In this document: positions 39,978 to 44,900 of the stretch, piece after piece
Layout: each line of letters begins with the position of its first letter
Position numbering within the stretch: position 1 is the first letter of the stretch
Assembly: GCA_963932145.1 (NCBI GenBank)
Contig: OZ010587.1
Coordinates: 105,204,952-105,268,951, forward strand
Direction of reading: 5' to 3'
From: Acanthosepion lycidas
Lineage: Eukaryota; Mollusca; Cephalopoda; Sepiida; Sepiidae
DNA: 64,000 nucleotides
Notes under the pieces: model-generated
Databases searched by the model: none
Told to the model about the DNA's origin: nothing
Seen by the model: only the letters and a program-made list of their open reading frames with translations
Program-made: the position numbers and the translations under genes

Positions 39978-40558
39978 GAAATTGTAAAAACATATTTCTT
40001 ATATATGCACACACAGAAAAAAATAATTAAAAAGTTGATTTTGTTTTTGTTTTTTTAAAGTAGTTCCAAGCTTTTTTTTTTTTTTAACATGTAATTTTCA
40101 TTTCGTTTTCCTAATCACATTTTAATTTCTTAAATTAATATTTTGAATGTCTCCTTGAGACTGACAGGGAAGTAATTAAAAAAAAAAAAAAAAAAAGTTA
40201 TAATTCCATTTATAAAAGTATTTTTTTAAATTACAAGTGGATACACTTTGCTCTCAAGAAAGTTAAATCTTTGAATTACTTTTGCATACTTAATTATTTC
40301 TAATCTTTTTCTTTATTGTAGAGTCCCTATGCAATTCTGAATTATTTCAGCAAAGTGATTGTACGTCTACTGCCTTTACCAGATAGGCTGATAACTCAAG
40401 TATTAGAAATGCTGCTCTCTCATCTGACTTATCATTACATCATAACAGACCATTGTGCCCCTCTCTCAAGATGCAATCACTGGCTTGACTTACAACCGTC
40501 CACACCAGAAGAGTTGCTAAACTTCTTCAAAGCACTTATCAGAATTAATCATAAGTAA
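8189..40558 (+). CDS. PTPDC1: PTPDC1-like atypical dual-specificity phosphatase (whole gene, 13 exons)
   Basis: The joined coding exons are 8189-8264, 10769-10931, 14876-14956, 18874-18989, 20060-20081, 23664-23770, 25119-25206, 25718-25807, 32619-32718, 34754-35230, 36810-36911, 39684-39767 and 40322-40558: 1743 nt, 580 residues. Every junction is GT-AG and keeps phase. The phosphatase domain spans about residues 26-270, with the loop CPDFG (general acid Asp155) and the P-loop HCHAGLGRTG (nucleophile Cys184, Arg190). A low-complexity Ser/Asn/Glu-rich linker follows (about 300-400), then a C-terminal helical region like that of vertebrate PTPDC1, which is longer (about 750 residues) mainly in the linker. 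In vertebrates the protein is tied to centrosome and cilium function; its substrate is not well defined. The start ATG at 8189 is the first in its exon; longer N-termini are possible. Confidence 0.9.
8317..9071. mobile_element. MITE-like element in intron 1, 755 bp
   Basis: The left end GACATTTTTGGTCTAGAC is repeated in inverted form at the right end (GTCTAGACCAAAAATGTC at 9054-9071), and the match extends on both sides of a short left-arm insertion to AAGAAAACCAAATT. The element begins only 53 bases after the donor of exon 1. The interior has no transposase. Superfamily unknown. Confidence 0.75.
9072..10314. other. Intron 1 sequence without recognised features
   Basis: AT-rich with poly-T tracts and a C run at 9883. 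Only chance reading frames. Nothing else seen. Confidence 0.5.
10315..10437 (+). repeat. Dispersed repeat, inverted relative at 5755-5845
   Basis: Shares GAGAAACAGCAACAAA, GACAGCAAGGCTTCAACAG and GTTTAACAG with the reverse complement of 5755-5870. It lies directly before the duplicated segment at 10438. It contains CAG-rich triplets but no supported coding exon. Confidence 0.65.
10438..10796 (+). repeat. Duplicated intron/exon segment, copy 2 (contains the live exon start)
   Basis: Partner of 7073-7775. It keeps the empty SINE site and the real acceptor of PTPDC1 exon 2. Part of the shared sequence (TTAGGTTTAAGG...GGGACAATAGCTTAG) is itself related to the SINE-like stretch at 35370-35480. 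Confidence 0.85.
10769..10931 (+). CDS. PTPDC1: PTPDC1 exon 2, N-terminal phosphatase region
   Basis: Encodes GNEPYPHYSIF, then HARNFISLEKQCALFCGGRRC and KYERADCWPDQMVINGLFSHW, the Cys-rich block that precedes the phosphatase fold in PTPDC1 (vertebrate equivalent CSMACGGRACKYENP). The acceptor is TAGCAG, a tandem NAGNAG site: use of the first AG (exon from 10766) would add one residue with no frame change. The donor is GTAAGA after TG, so the Trp codon is split. Confidence 0.93.
11752..11786. repeat. (TA)n microsatellite
   Basis: Uninterrupted alternating A and T for about 33 bases. Confidence 0.95.
12546..12664. mobile_element. Short LTR-like unit, about 119 bp
   Basis: Starts TGTAATGG and ends CATTACA (TG...CA with an inverted 7-base end), and carries a GAATAAAG polyadenylation signal about 40 bases before its end. 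This is the form of a small LTR or TRIM terminal repeat. No second copy or clear target duplication is seen in the window. Confidence 0.35.
12808..12903. repeat. Tandem repeat, 32-bp unit, 3 copies
   Basis: The unit begins ATGTTTATTTTATTAAATTG and ends TTTATTTACCAG; three copies follow without spacers, the last with one change. Confidence 0.95.
13138..13506. mobile_element. MITE-like element with imperfect TATATACT-type ends
   Basis: The left end TATATATACTCAAGTACAATG has an inverted, diverged counterpart at the right (CTTATACGCAAGTATATACAG). A partial relative starts near 13618 (TATATACTTGAGTATAATGC) and another near 15732. An old non-coding DNA element is the likely source. Confidence 0.45.
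13845..14520 (+). mobile_element. Composite satellite-bearing repeat element, copy 1
   Basis: Three parts in order: diverged units of the GTCCTGGGTA-type satellite (with a second set after 14040), a conserved middle (CCTCTTAATTGCTGGTG, TGGTAGCACCTGTTAGGG, AATAGTTAACCC), and an array of about 30-bp units ending ATTACCAGCTATACAT with a long T run at 14209-14249. It ends at GGCATTAAATAA. The same order occurs at 22209-22865 and, reversed, at 30370-30830. No reading frame is shared. Confidence 0.75.
14876..14956 (+). CDS. PTPDC1: PTPDC1 exon 3
   Basis: Acceptor CATTGCAG, donor GTGAGA. It completes the split Trp and gives VTDNILAMSRPNTAAIKEF then NIIQQFKE/D. The vertebrate sequence has VTDNILAMARPST at the same place, a conserved PTPDC1 signature. 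Confidence 0.95.
14957..15794. other. Intron 3, first part
   Basis: AT-rich, with poly-T and poly-A tracts and a fragment near 15732 related to the MITE at 13138. No exon seen. Confidence 0.5.
15795..15925 (-). mobile_element. LINE fragment, Jockey-like, antisense
   Basis: Read on the - strand it gives YKYFHRNCSDDL and RLYEFKLGTRL, the same part of the reverse transcriptase C-terminus as the sense piece that follows at 15958. The two pieces therefore sit head to head. Confidence 0.6.
15958..16375 (+). mobile_element. LINE fragment, Jockey-like, C-terminus and 3' end
   Basis: About 100 codons remain open: YKYFHGNCSDELLLLVPRL, then RLASRSHPFTVE, FYSNSFMSRTSRMWNSLP and FKCNVNRHL. This is the typical end of a Jockey-like reverse transcriptase. 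The 3' tail ends CTAGTGGCTTCCAG followed by an A run at 16369-16377. Confidence 0.75.
16500..16690 (-). mobile_element. LINE fragment (second family), C-terminus
   Basis: Related to 21535-21960: the block AGGACATGGACGATCATGA-CTCTCCACAAC corresponds to the C-terminal WRAMIAYVLK end read on the - strand. Short and degenerate. Confidence 0.5.
16764..16882 (-). mobile_element. tRNA-derived SINE with 13-bp target duplication
   Basis: Flanked by TTACATGCTTGTA at 16751-16763 and 16883-16895. Read on the - strand it has a tRNA-like head with an intact box B (GATCGATCC) and box-A-like GTAATGGTTAACAAGC. The intact duplication marks it as one insertion, 119 bp long. Confidence 0.8.
17396..17490 (+). 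mobile_element. SINE-like tRNA-derived fragment
   Basis: Contains a box B (GTTCAATCC) near 17457 behind a tRNA-like stretch (GTAGGTAAACCAAC). Ends not defined. Confidence 0.35.
17570..17763 (+). mobile_element. SINE, same family as 7366-7655, truncated
   Basis: Shares GGAGTAATGGATA, GATCCATTACATT, CCCCCCAGCTATGG and GGCAACTGGTCTA with the copy at 7366. Box-B-like GTTCAAATTCC. It lacks the (CTGA)n tail. Confidence 0.75.
18874..18989 (+). CDS. PTPDC1: PTPDC1 exon 4
   Basis: Acceptor CTGATTTCAG, donor GTAAGT. Encodes ANIKTVINLQESGEHASCG, then SGFSYNPQDFMDKDS, the core strand and loop of the phosphatase fold; vertebrates have IKTIINLQRPGEHASCG here. Ends in phase 1 to meet a microexon. Confidence 0.96.
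19085..19345 (-). mobile_element. tRNA-derived SINE, full head and body
   Basis: On the - strand it begins with box A TGGCCTAGTAG and box B GAGTTCAATACC, then a body with GAAGAGGCATGGCAC and TTGAAGAAGGCTGG and a tail phrase CGAAACATTGTGAAGATG. A close relative is at 35825-36135; tail fragments recur at 19355-19625, 31605-31680 and 35595-35720. Confidence 0.75.
19355..19625 (+). repeat. SINE tail fragments, two tandem copies
   Basis: The phrase CGAAACATTGTGAATATGGC and the following CAGTCC-AATAATGTAAATAAT occur twice in a row (about 19430-19500 and 19555-19625), so the tail of the SINE at 19085 has been duplicated. Confidence 0.7.
19741..19820. mobile_element. MADE1-like mariner MITE, 80 bp, palindromic
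   Basis: Starts TTAGGTTGGTGCAAAAATAA and ends with its exact reverse complement. The arms are 34 bp and perfect, around a 12-base centre, and the element is flanked by TA on both sides. Size, ends and target site match the human MADE1 / Hsmar1 type of mariner element. It lies in the intron before the microexon. Confidence 0.93.
20060..20081 (+). CDS. PTPDC1: PTPDC1 exon 5, 22-nt microexon
   Basis: A long T run and TTTTTTCAG precede it, and GTAAGT follows. It adds IYVYNFS plus two bases of the next codon; vertebrates have IYFYNFGW at this place. Both flanking exons need exactly these 22 bases to stay in frame, and the residues are conserved, so the call is firm in spite of its size. Confidence 0.9.
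20155..20990 (-). mobile_element. LINE reverse transcriptase fragment (second family), copy a
   Basis: On the - strand, 20617-20853 encodes KSRKKRLNINCKQIE and FKYLGSVLTEDRKCDTEI, the palm-thumb part of a non-LTR reverse transcriptase (the KYLGS-type motif). The 20155-20560 part matches its C-terminal region in degraded form. Stops and frameshifts break it. Confidence 0.75.
21000..21480 (-). mobile_element. LINE reverse transcriptase fragment, copy b
   Basis: Repeats most of 20530-20900 (for example AGATTTCAGTGTCACACTTT and GATATTTAAATTTTTGTACT) with changes. It is a second, partial copy of the same LINE domain in the same direction. Confidence 0.7.
21535..21960 (-). mobile_element. LINE reverse transcriptase C-terminus, copy c
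   Basis: Open for 141 codons on the - strand: SVLLYGSECWTIS, then LYRRMLRISWTKRVSN, KFLGHIMRKEGLENL and RGMWRAMIAYVLK. YGSECWT and GHIMR are hallmarks of the C-terminal domain of invertebrate non-LTR elements. No polymerase core, so it is a remnant. Confidence 0.82.
22209..22572. repeat. 30-bp satellite array with higher-order AABB order
   Basis: Ten exact 30-bp units fill 22261-22560, with one or two diverged ones before and a partial one after. Two variants share ATCCGCGTCCTGGGTATGAC; they differ in the first 10 bases: A is GAAAAACTAG, B is GATAAACGAC. The order is A A B B A A B B B B. Long open frames on the - strand are a by-product of the unit being a multiple of three without stops, not evidence of a protein. 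There are no spacers, so this is not a CRISPR. Confidence 0.97.
22209..22865 (+). mobile_element. Composite satellite-bearing repeat element, copy 2
   Basis: The satellite array is followed by the conserved middle (CAAGGCCTCTGATAAGG, TTAATTGCTGGTGTTCCC, GGTAGCACCTGTTAGG, AATAGTTAACCC), then short units with TTTCCAGCAATACATTTTTG, and ends at GTCGGCATTGAATAAAGG. Same order as at 13845 and 30370. Confidence 0.8.
22866..23663. other. Intron 5, last part
   Basis: AT-rich DNA leading to the acceptor at 23664. No exon or repeat recognised. Confidence 0.5.
23664..23770 (+). CDS. PTPDC1: PTPDC1 exon 6, catalytic loop
   Basis: Acceptor CAATTCTTAG, donor GTAAGT. The first base completes a TG/C codon, so the loop reads S-CPDFG, where vertebrates have W-KDYG; the Asp (residue 155) is the expected general acid. 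Then ILDMVRVMQFALSQGKVAI and HCHAGL, ending within the P-loop. Cys184 is the predicted nucleophile. Confidence 0.96.
23885..24080. mobile_element. Small MITE-like inverted repeat
   Basis: GAAACTAGATTTACTTACAC and CTTTCTAGGC on the left are matched in inverted form on the right (GCCTAGAAAG, then GTAATCAAATCTATTTTC). The centre is itself nearly palindromic (TAAATAATGAATCAT against ATGATTCTTTATTTA). About 200 bp, non-coding. Confidence 0.6.
24081..25118. other. Intron 6, last part
   Basis: AT-rich with long T and A runs. Nothing else recognised. Confidence 0.5.
25119..25206 (+). CDS. PTPDC1: PTPDC1 exon 7
   Basis: Completes the P-loop with GRTG (Arg190 binds the phosphate), then LLICSYLVFTNRMSANDAI and HYVREK. 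Acceptor TTTCTGTAG, donor GTTTGT, a weaker form. Confidence 0.96.
25718..25807 (+). CDS. PTPDC1: PTPDC1 exon 8
   Basis: Encodes RPRSIQTRRQMQCLKDFADY and LQQLWIIFTFP; vertebrates have RPNSIQTRGQLLCVREF here. Acceptor TCTATTTTAG, donor GTCAGT. The codon split with the next exon gives Pro. Confidence 0.94.
25808..26719. other. Intron 8, first part
   Basis: T-rich DNA without recognised features; a G run at 26335. No LTR was identified here although the gypsy-type remnant begins just after. Confidence 0.45.
26724..27023 (-). pseudogene. Possible env-like fragment of the gypsy-type element
   Basis: Open for about 99 codons at the 3' side of pol. A segment with the pattern LDMLSLGHL followed by a Leu-rich stretch resembles the region just after the cleavage site of F-type envelope proteins found in some gypsy-like elements of invertebrates. 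The likeness is weak, the frame is short and no membrane anchor is visible, so the identity is tentative. Confidence 0.35.
27875..27930. repeat. Poly-T tract
   Basis: T runs broken only by single G, A or C bases within the gypsy-type remnant. Confidence 0.85.
28330..29124 (-). pseudogene. Integrase catalytic core, gypsy type, frameshifted
   Basis: The first part (28855-29124) has the first Asp in VSMDILGPY and the second in FMDNG. After a stop, another frame holds the region around the third acidic residue (GNAKVECFHKTL, near 28790). The DDE triad is thus recognisable, but the frame is broken and no active enzyme can be made. Confidence 0.78.
29155..29364 (-). pseudogene. Integrase zinc-binding (HHCC) domain, gypsy type
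   Basis: A fragment open for 69 codons with the spaced His pair in HEKMGHMG and the closing Cys pair CVIC, separated by the usual YFWPSLYKE-type segment. This is the N-terminal zinc-binding domain of a Ty3/gypsy integrase. A stop separates it from the catalytic core. Confidence 0.85.
30370..30830 (-). mobile_element. Composite satellite-bearing repeat element, copy 3, reversed
   Basis: Reverse orientation: from the end block (TTTAATGCCGACAAAATTTT), through ATTGCTGGTAAT units, the middle (GTTAACTATTTGCCC, TAACAGGT, CACCAGCAATTAAGAGG), to two diverged satellite units near 30770-30825. The array has shrunk to almost nothing in this copy. Confidence 0.78.
30838..31520 (-). mobile_element. LINE fragment, Jockey-like, thumb to 3' end
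   Basis: On the - strand it begins with the KFLGIIIDKKLNF segment of the reverse transcriptase thumb (31420-31515), continues through a SKLDYG-like part, and ends with a 3' tail whose last block (GTAACCCCTTGTGTGCTAG) matches the sense copy ending at 16375. Many stops. The longest copy of this family in the window. Confidence 0.72.
31505..31745 (-). mobile_element. LINE fragment (second family) interrupted by a SINE tail piece
   Basis: 31510-31605 and 31681-31745 match parts of 20575-20730 (TTTTGGAAGATATCTTTTGC, TTTCAGTGTCA, TTGGCATCTCCAATTC). The piece between them, 31605-31680, is the CAGTCCAAATAATGTAAATA SINE tail. Confidence 0.6.
31789..31830. repeat. (TA)n microsatellite
   Basis: About 42 bases of alternating T and A. 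Confidence 0.95.
31831..32618. other. Intron 8, last part
   Basis: AT-rich, a short (TA)n at 32131-32142. Nothing else recognised. Confidence 0.45.
32619..32718 (+). CDS. PTPDC1: PTPDC1 exon 9
   Basis: Acceptor TTTTTGACAG, donor GTAAAT. Encodes EDVSCELTLQQYLSRQRKLL then HGYEARKLKYIPK; vertebrates have TLPQYLIRQRHLLHGYEAR, one of the best-conserved blocks of the family. Ends in phase 0. Confidence 0.96.
32862..33284. mobile_element. Tc1-like MITE, about 420 bp
   Basis: Left end TATAGACCAAAAGTTTGG and CCACCCTCTGGATTT; right end AAATCCAGAGGGTGG and CTTTGGTCTATAGTGTA in inverted form. The GACCAAAAGTTTGG phrase is typical of Tc1-type terminal repeats. No transposase inside. Confidence 0.7.
33285..33869. 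other. Intron 9 stretch, nothing recognised
   Basis: Moderately AT-rich, with no convincing coding or repeat signal by eye. Confidence 0.4.
33870..34375. mobile_element. LINE fragment, Jockey-like, with inverted 5' part
   Basis: 33870-34100 read on the - strand gives YKYFHANCCKELHEFK, SHHITVEMAK and a degraded FYFNSF region up to about the WNSL motif. 34160-34350 on the + strand starts at that motif and continues with FNLQKFKYGVSRYL. Together they cover the C-terminus once, with the upstream part inverted. The 3' tail (CTTAGTGGCTTTACTG) matches the family. Confidence 0.62.
34389..34420. repeat. Poly-T tract
   Basis: Uninterrupted T run of about 32 bases. Confidence 0.95.
34754..35230 (+). 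CDS. PTPDC1: PTPDC1 exon 10, largest exon, linker
   Basis: 159 codons, phase 0 at both ends. Starts IIYFVCERLLELAGRGN, the end of the domain-associated helix, then a Ser/Asn/Asp/Glu/Lys-rich stretch with no fold expected (residues about 300-400), then WWKQMTETEATLTLKAQEIA and KRKNELK. A vertebrate-like ALKRAES-type motif appears as DLKRAESDLSSL. Acceptor CGTTTTCAG, donor GTTTGT. Confidence 0.95.
35370..35520 (+). mobile_element. SINE-like tRNA-derived fragment
   Basis: Perfect box A (TGGCCTAGTGG) at about 35412, and the lead TTAGGTTTAAGGCTCCA resembles the segments at 7085 and 10446. The box B region is degenerate. Confidence 0.55.
35825..36135 (-). mobile_element. tRNA-derived SINE, same family as 19085-19345
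   Basis: Shares TGGCCTGGTATTGAACTC, CAGGTGCCATGCCTCTTCC, TTCTTCAGGTGATTGGAATT and the head region (ACCAATGTCTTCATCCA...GGCCATATG) with the copy at 19085. Body and tail are complete. Confidence 0.78.
36175..36250. repeat. Short tandem duplication
   Basis: AAATTTAAAAATATGATACATCAT occurs twice in direct order, about 39 bases apart. Confidence 0.8.
36810..36911 (+). CDS. PTPDC1: PTPDC1 exon 11
   Basis: 34 codons, phase 0 at both ends: RQLNSCDDSWKSIATESDPF then VLAALLWDWLNQLK. Vertebrates have RDPFILCSLMWSWVEQLKEP here. Acceptor CTCCAATAG, donor GTTTGT. Confidence 0.95.
36977..37380. mobile_element. MITE with about 150-bp inverted arms, 404 bp
   Basis: Ends AGTGAACA and TGTTCACT. The arms share, inverted, GTCAACACTCAGAGG, ATTAAACAACAATCATCAGG, ATATTTACGGGTCAGTGG and GCATTGTGGGTA. 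A piece of a relative is at 60717-60825 in the HERPUD gene, where a (TA)n tract is also next to it. No coding capacity. It sits 65 bases after the donor of exon 11. Confidence 0.85.
37449..37487. repeat. (TA)n microsatellite
   Basis: About 38 bases of alternating T and A, then GTGCGTGTGTG. Confidence 0.95.
38200..38881 (+). pseudogene. Mariner/Tc1-type transposase, dead C-terminal part
   Basis: Reading through stops, 38640-38881 gives WPPNSPD-NPFDYFVWGTF, where a stop replaces the usual Leu, then KDELKAWIMAAFTNLSKE and VQNFCRRFLEAGIEANDNF with a final stop at 38881. The NSPDLNPxDYFVWG block is the third catalytic motif region of mariner-like transposases. Upstream parts have stops and shifts. 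The terminal repeats are not defined. Confidence 0.75.
39008..39044. repeat. Poly-T tract
   Basis: Uninterrupted T run of more than 30 bases. Confidence 0.95.
39045..39683. other. Intron 11, last part
   Basis: AT-rich, no recognised feature before the acceptor at 39684. Confidence 0.45.
39684..39767 (+). CDS. PTPDC1: PTPDC1 exon 12
   Basis: 28 codons, phase 0 at both ends: EPVLRYTDMKGLLLYVNDPL then SGLQTLEK. The start EPV matches the vertebrate LKEPVITKEDV region. Acceptor TTTAAAAG is weak (purine-rich near the AG); donor GTAAGT. Confidence 0.92.
40322..40558 (+). CDS. PTPDC1: PTPDC1 exon 13, C-terminus with stop
   Basis: 78 codons and TAA at 40556-40558: SPYAILNYFSKVIVRLLPLP, then a Leu-rich helix and TPEELLNFFKALIRINHK. 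Vertebrates end with a comparable helical block (EAFLAHAIKAFTKVN and further). Acceptor TTTATTGTAG. Confidence 0.95.
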   Translation, partial: SPYAILNYFSKVIVRLLPLPDRLITQVLEMLLSHLTYHYIITDHCAPLSRCNHWLDLQPSTPEELLNFFKALIRINHK

Positions 40559-41654
40559 CTTTTTTTTTTGGTGGGGGGGGGGGTAATCCTCATTTAAAAC
40601 AATTTTTTTTTTTTAGGGAGCTACAACACCGAGATAATATTGGATGCAATTTGTTATGATTGAATAAGGTGTTTTATTGAACTCTTCATTACAGATCCAG
40701 TGGAGTGTTTTTTTTTTTGTTTTTTTTAATGAATTTGAATTTAAAGAATTTGTTTTATCATTTAGTATAATTTATTATAAATATAGTTTTTCAAAGTAAA
40801 TTTCAGTGTAAAAATTATCTTTCTAGGCGAGGTAGGATTAAAGTTTGCTGAAAGGATGGGTGTGGAGGGGAATCAAACAACTTTAGATATAAAGTTAATA
40901 TTTCAGTGTGACTAACTATCTTTAGTGTGTATCTCCTGTTTCTTGAGTGTTAAAATTGCTATGACTATGTAATAGCAACATTTTTAAAAGTTGTTTTTTT
41001 TTTTTAGCCAGAAGTTGAATCAATAATCTTGACAGCAATGTGAATTCGACAAAGTGCTTAGAATAAAAGGTTTTAACAAATAAATTTTCATTTTATGTGC
41101 ATTTGTAATGAGCTTTTTGCATTTCAAATTTGTTGGAAAGAAAAATCTTTACAGCTATGAAAACTTGTAGAATTTGGAAATTGATCATTTAAATTCATTA
41201 AGATACAACTGGTTAAAACAACTGTCTATTTTATTTATAATTTAATTTTAACATTCCTTTGTATCTAGATTTTATATTCAGTGGCAGAAGACTAAGGCAG
41301 GTTATCATGAAGTTAGAATTTTATTGAAATGTAGCATTTTAAATTGAATTATTTGTAATTCAAAAGAAAATCAGATATGCCAGCTTTGAAAACATTTTTA
41401 AAATATTTTGATTTCTTTTTTCTAATTATTAATTTAATTTTCAATTACTAAATGCAAAATAATTACTCTTGTCACACAAACTTCATCAATTTCAAAATTG
41501 CAAATTAAATGAATGTAAAACATGTTGATTTTGCTTTTCAACAAACTAGTAAGCAATATAACCTAAGATCTAACCACCTCATGTTGTCCATTTCTATGAG
41601 GAATTGCTGAACTTTTTTTCATCACTTTTGTATTTGTTTCTTTATATTTTCCCA

Positions 41655-41660
41655 AATAAA
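41655..41660 (+). terminator. Candidate polyadenylation signal of PTPDC1
   Basis: AATAAA followed within 10 bases by a long T run and TGTGCATATA, which could act as the downstream element. Other AATAAA hexamers are at 41062 and 41079. The choice is a guess from spacing. Confidence 0.3.
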
Positions 41661-41924
41661 ACGCTTTTTTTTTTTTTTAATGTGCATATACTCATTTCTT
41701 ATTGAAGCAAGCTTAATCTCAATTTCATGTTAGCAATGACTTCATTTTTTACTTGACCATAAGCCCAACATAAGATTCCATAATCCAACTTATTGTGTAA
41801 ATTATTTGTTGATATTCAGCATGCCTTTTTTCTCTTTATATAAGATAATATAAAACTTAGACTTTTTAAAAAAAAAAAAAAATTCTGTACTGCAGTCATG
41901 TAACCCTGAAATGAAATTTTTTTT

Positions 41925-41927
41925 AAC

Positions 41928-41959
<32 letters not shown>

Positions 41960-41962
41960 ATG
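41925..41962. repeat. (TA)n(TG)n microsatellite
   Basis: ATATAT run followed by GTGTGTGTGTA, and a C run with (AC)n at 41994-42018. Confidence 0.93.
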
Positions 41963-44900
41963 CGAAGTGTTTTGGTAAATACAAATCATTACTTCCCCCC
42001 CCCCACACACACACACATCTTCAATCTCAAATTGTGTACCCACAATAACAAACTCACCAATTTGCTGACCTAGTGAGTTCAATCTGTCAACTGAGCTAAA
42101 CTGCAAACATCGGACAAAAAAAAAAAAAATCCTGTATCTGCTTGAAATGAACTCGATTAAAGAATTCTGTAATAAGCAGGCAGATTTAGTGATAGGTCTT
42201 TTGTATTAATACAAAATCAAATCCACATGTTCCTTTTGTAGAATAAATTTCAAATAGCCACAGATTTCTTTTGCATGCTTAGCTTACAACACTTGTCAGA
42301 TGACAGTCACACTCTATTGTATATTCTGTAAACAATAGCTCCCCCACCCAAGTTGGAGAGAAAAAGCAAAAAACTTCATCTTATTAATATTTTGTGTATG
42401 TGTATTTTCTTAAAAATGAACACTTCACAATTCATGTTGGATAAACAGGAATCTGCCCCTAGATTTCAATGTTTAAATTGATTAAGCTACAATCTCTTAG
42501 AATTATTAAGAAAAACATTTCTTTTGGAAATCAAATCTATGGAGAATGTTATTTTTAGGTAAAACATATTTGCTAAATATACTAAAGTTAGAGGTGCCCT
42601 AGATACAATTGGAAGAATTTGATCAATGTACACTCCCCCATTTTTCTCGTATCCAAATAAAAATTCAAAAAATAGAATAATTTGCAAATGGATTTATTGA
42701 AAAATGACAAAATATGTTTTCTTTCCCAATATAATTGCAAGATGATTGCTAAAGAGGCATATAGAAAGATTTTTTTTTTTTCTTTTAATACAAAGTTGGT
42801 CAAAGAGGTTTTCTTTAGGGGAACATCTTCCATAGAGCTGTTCCCTATTCTAAATATGAGACTACCCTGGCCAGATATGAGTGGAGGGGGAGATAAAGGA
42901 ACATTCCAAGACCCCCTAAAAGCAAATTTGGGTATTCACTTCTTTCTATCCCAATAGTGGAGATTTTCCTTATAACAAAGAATTTTTCCCCCCTGACAAA
43001 GGCAGAAATGTATGTGTAGATGTAATAACTGATCTTGTGTTTGTTTATTTTTTTATAACCTTTTTGGAAAACAAGACCTGTTCTTTATCATGCACCCCCT
43101 CATCTCAAATAAGGAAAGAGAAAGCAAAGAAAAGGTACATTAACAAAAAGGGAGAAACAGGACAACCAGACACAGAGAGCACAATCATACTCAATGAAAT
43201 AATGCCAACACTGAAAAACTTCAACTACAAAAAAAAAAAAAAATCTATATCTACTACCCTTCCCAATTCAGTATTTGAAAAATTTACTAGCATTGCAAAA
43301 ACTTAACCCTTTTGCCCTAAGCCAAATAAAAAAGGACTCTTAAGATGTCAAAGTTTTTCCCTGGGTAAATAGAGGGGCAATAACCCAATCATCAGTTTTA
43401 GTCTAGTGATAAAACTGTTATACTTTACTTAGTAAATATCAATACAGGTAATTTCAATAGACAGATTTAGATATTTACACCCCCCCCCCAAGAAAAAACC
43501 TGCCTGTGCTTGTATTTTGCTGATATTTACTTATTTCTTTCTTACCAATAAAGGAAGATTCAACAAGAGAGAAATATTAAACACAATTTAAATCAAAATA
43601 TAAAATTCTCATAGTCTTTGGTTGTGGGTGGGAGTTATTCCTACAACATGGTTACTGGTGAGGCTGACTGCCTAAGGAAACAGGGAGTCCCTTTTGAAAT
43701 CAGTTCCCTACTTCAACTCAAAATGCCTTTTATTAAATGAAAAGGCATTGTTTTGTGTTTTTTTTTTCTTTTAAATTATTTTGAGTAATAAGAATGAACT
43801 TTCTTTTTTGCAAATCCAAAGAATCCCAAACTATACTTGAGGGTCAGTTAGACAAAATGCCACATTCATTGAACTTTATTATGATAACTCTTAACAGGAG
43901 TCCTGATTTTGTAGCTGCCTCTCTACCACAATCAAAAGGTTGTAACAGAATCTGATTTTTCTAATGCAACTTGATGGGAAAGCCTTTCAAAATAATAAAG
44001 CTTCGAAATTATGAACCACTTCATCTTGACAACCAATTCTCCAATGCCAAAATATCACAGTCAAACTTTTGCTGCTACAAATCACAGAATTGTCCAGATT
44101 CAGCACATTTCAAGGTCTAGATAAGAGCTAAGATATAGTAGTGGCTGCAACAATATAGCAAATATCAAATGAATTTAGTTAAAAAGAAAAATTAGGAAAT
44201 TTTCTGTTGATATTGTTTCTTCCAACCATCCTTTGCATTAAATCCCCCCCCCAATAGTCAATTTATAGATTAAGTTTCTGACTCGAATTGTCTTTCTACT
44301 GACATTGCTGATGTGAACAGTTATTTGATGTGCTACACCATCATATCTTGTATGTGTCAAATTATTTTCAGATTTGTGTTGTTTTTTTCTAGGAAAGACT
44401 CAAAACTGATGAAGGACGGAATGGAGTGAAAAGTCAGAAAATTTCAAGTTAATTTTTGTTGACTTATTAAATTGTAAGAGAAATTTAATGAAAATGCCAG
44501 ATTAAAATGAATTCTATATATTTTATACTATTTGATAGAATTGAAAATAACTAAAAAGCCCAAAATTCATTTTTTAAGGGTTTCCCTCCACCAATGAAAT
44601 AAAAAAATAAAAAAAAAAAACTCAAATAATTTTCTATAATTTGCCACATGATTGCATAGATTATAAGAAATAGCTTTTGTTAAATTCAAATATTCCAAGG
44701 AAATTCAGTTACACGACCAAATAACAGCTTTTATAATTGTAGATTTCCTAATTTCTTTCACAGCTAAAAGTAGTGAGATAAGACATTAATAAATAAAAAA
44801 AGATTCTTAGTAAAATTATTTAAATCAAATTGAGTCATTAAGACAATAATTAAAAAAAAATCTTATATCAGGCAAAGAGGAAATTCATCATTTTTTTTTT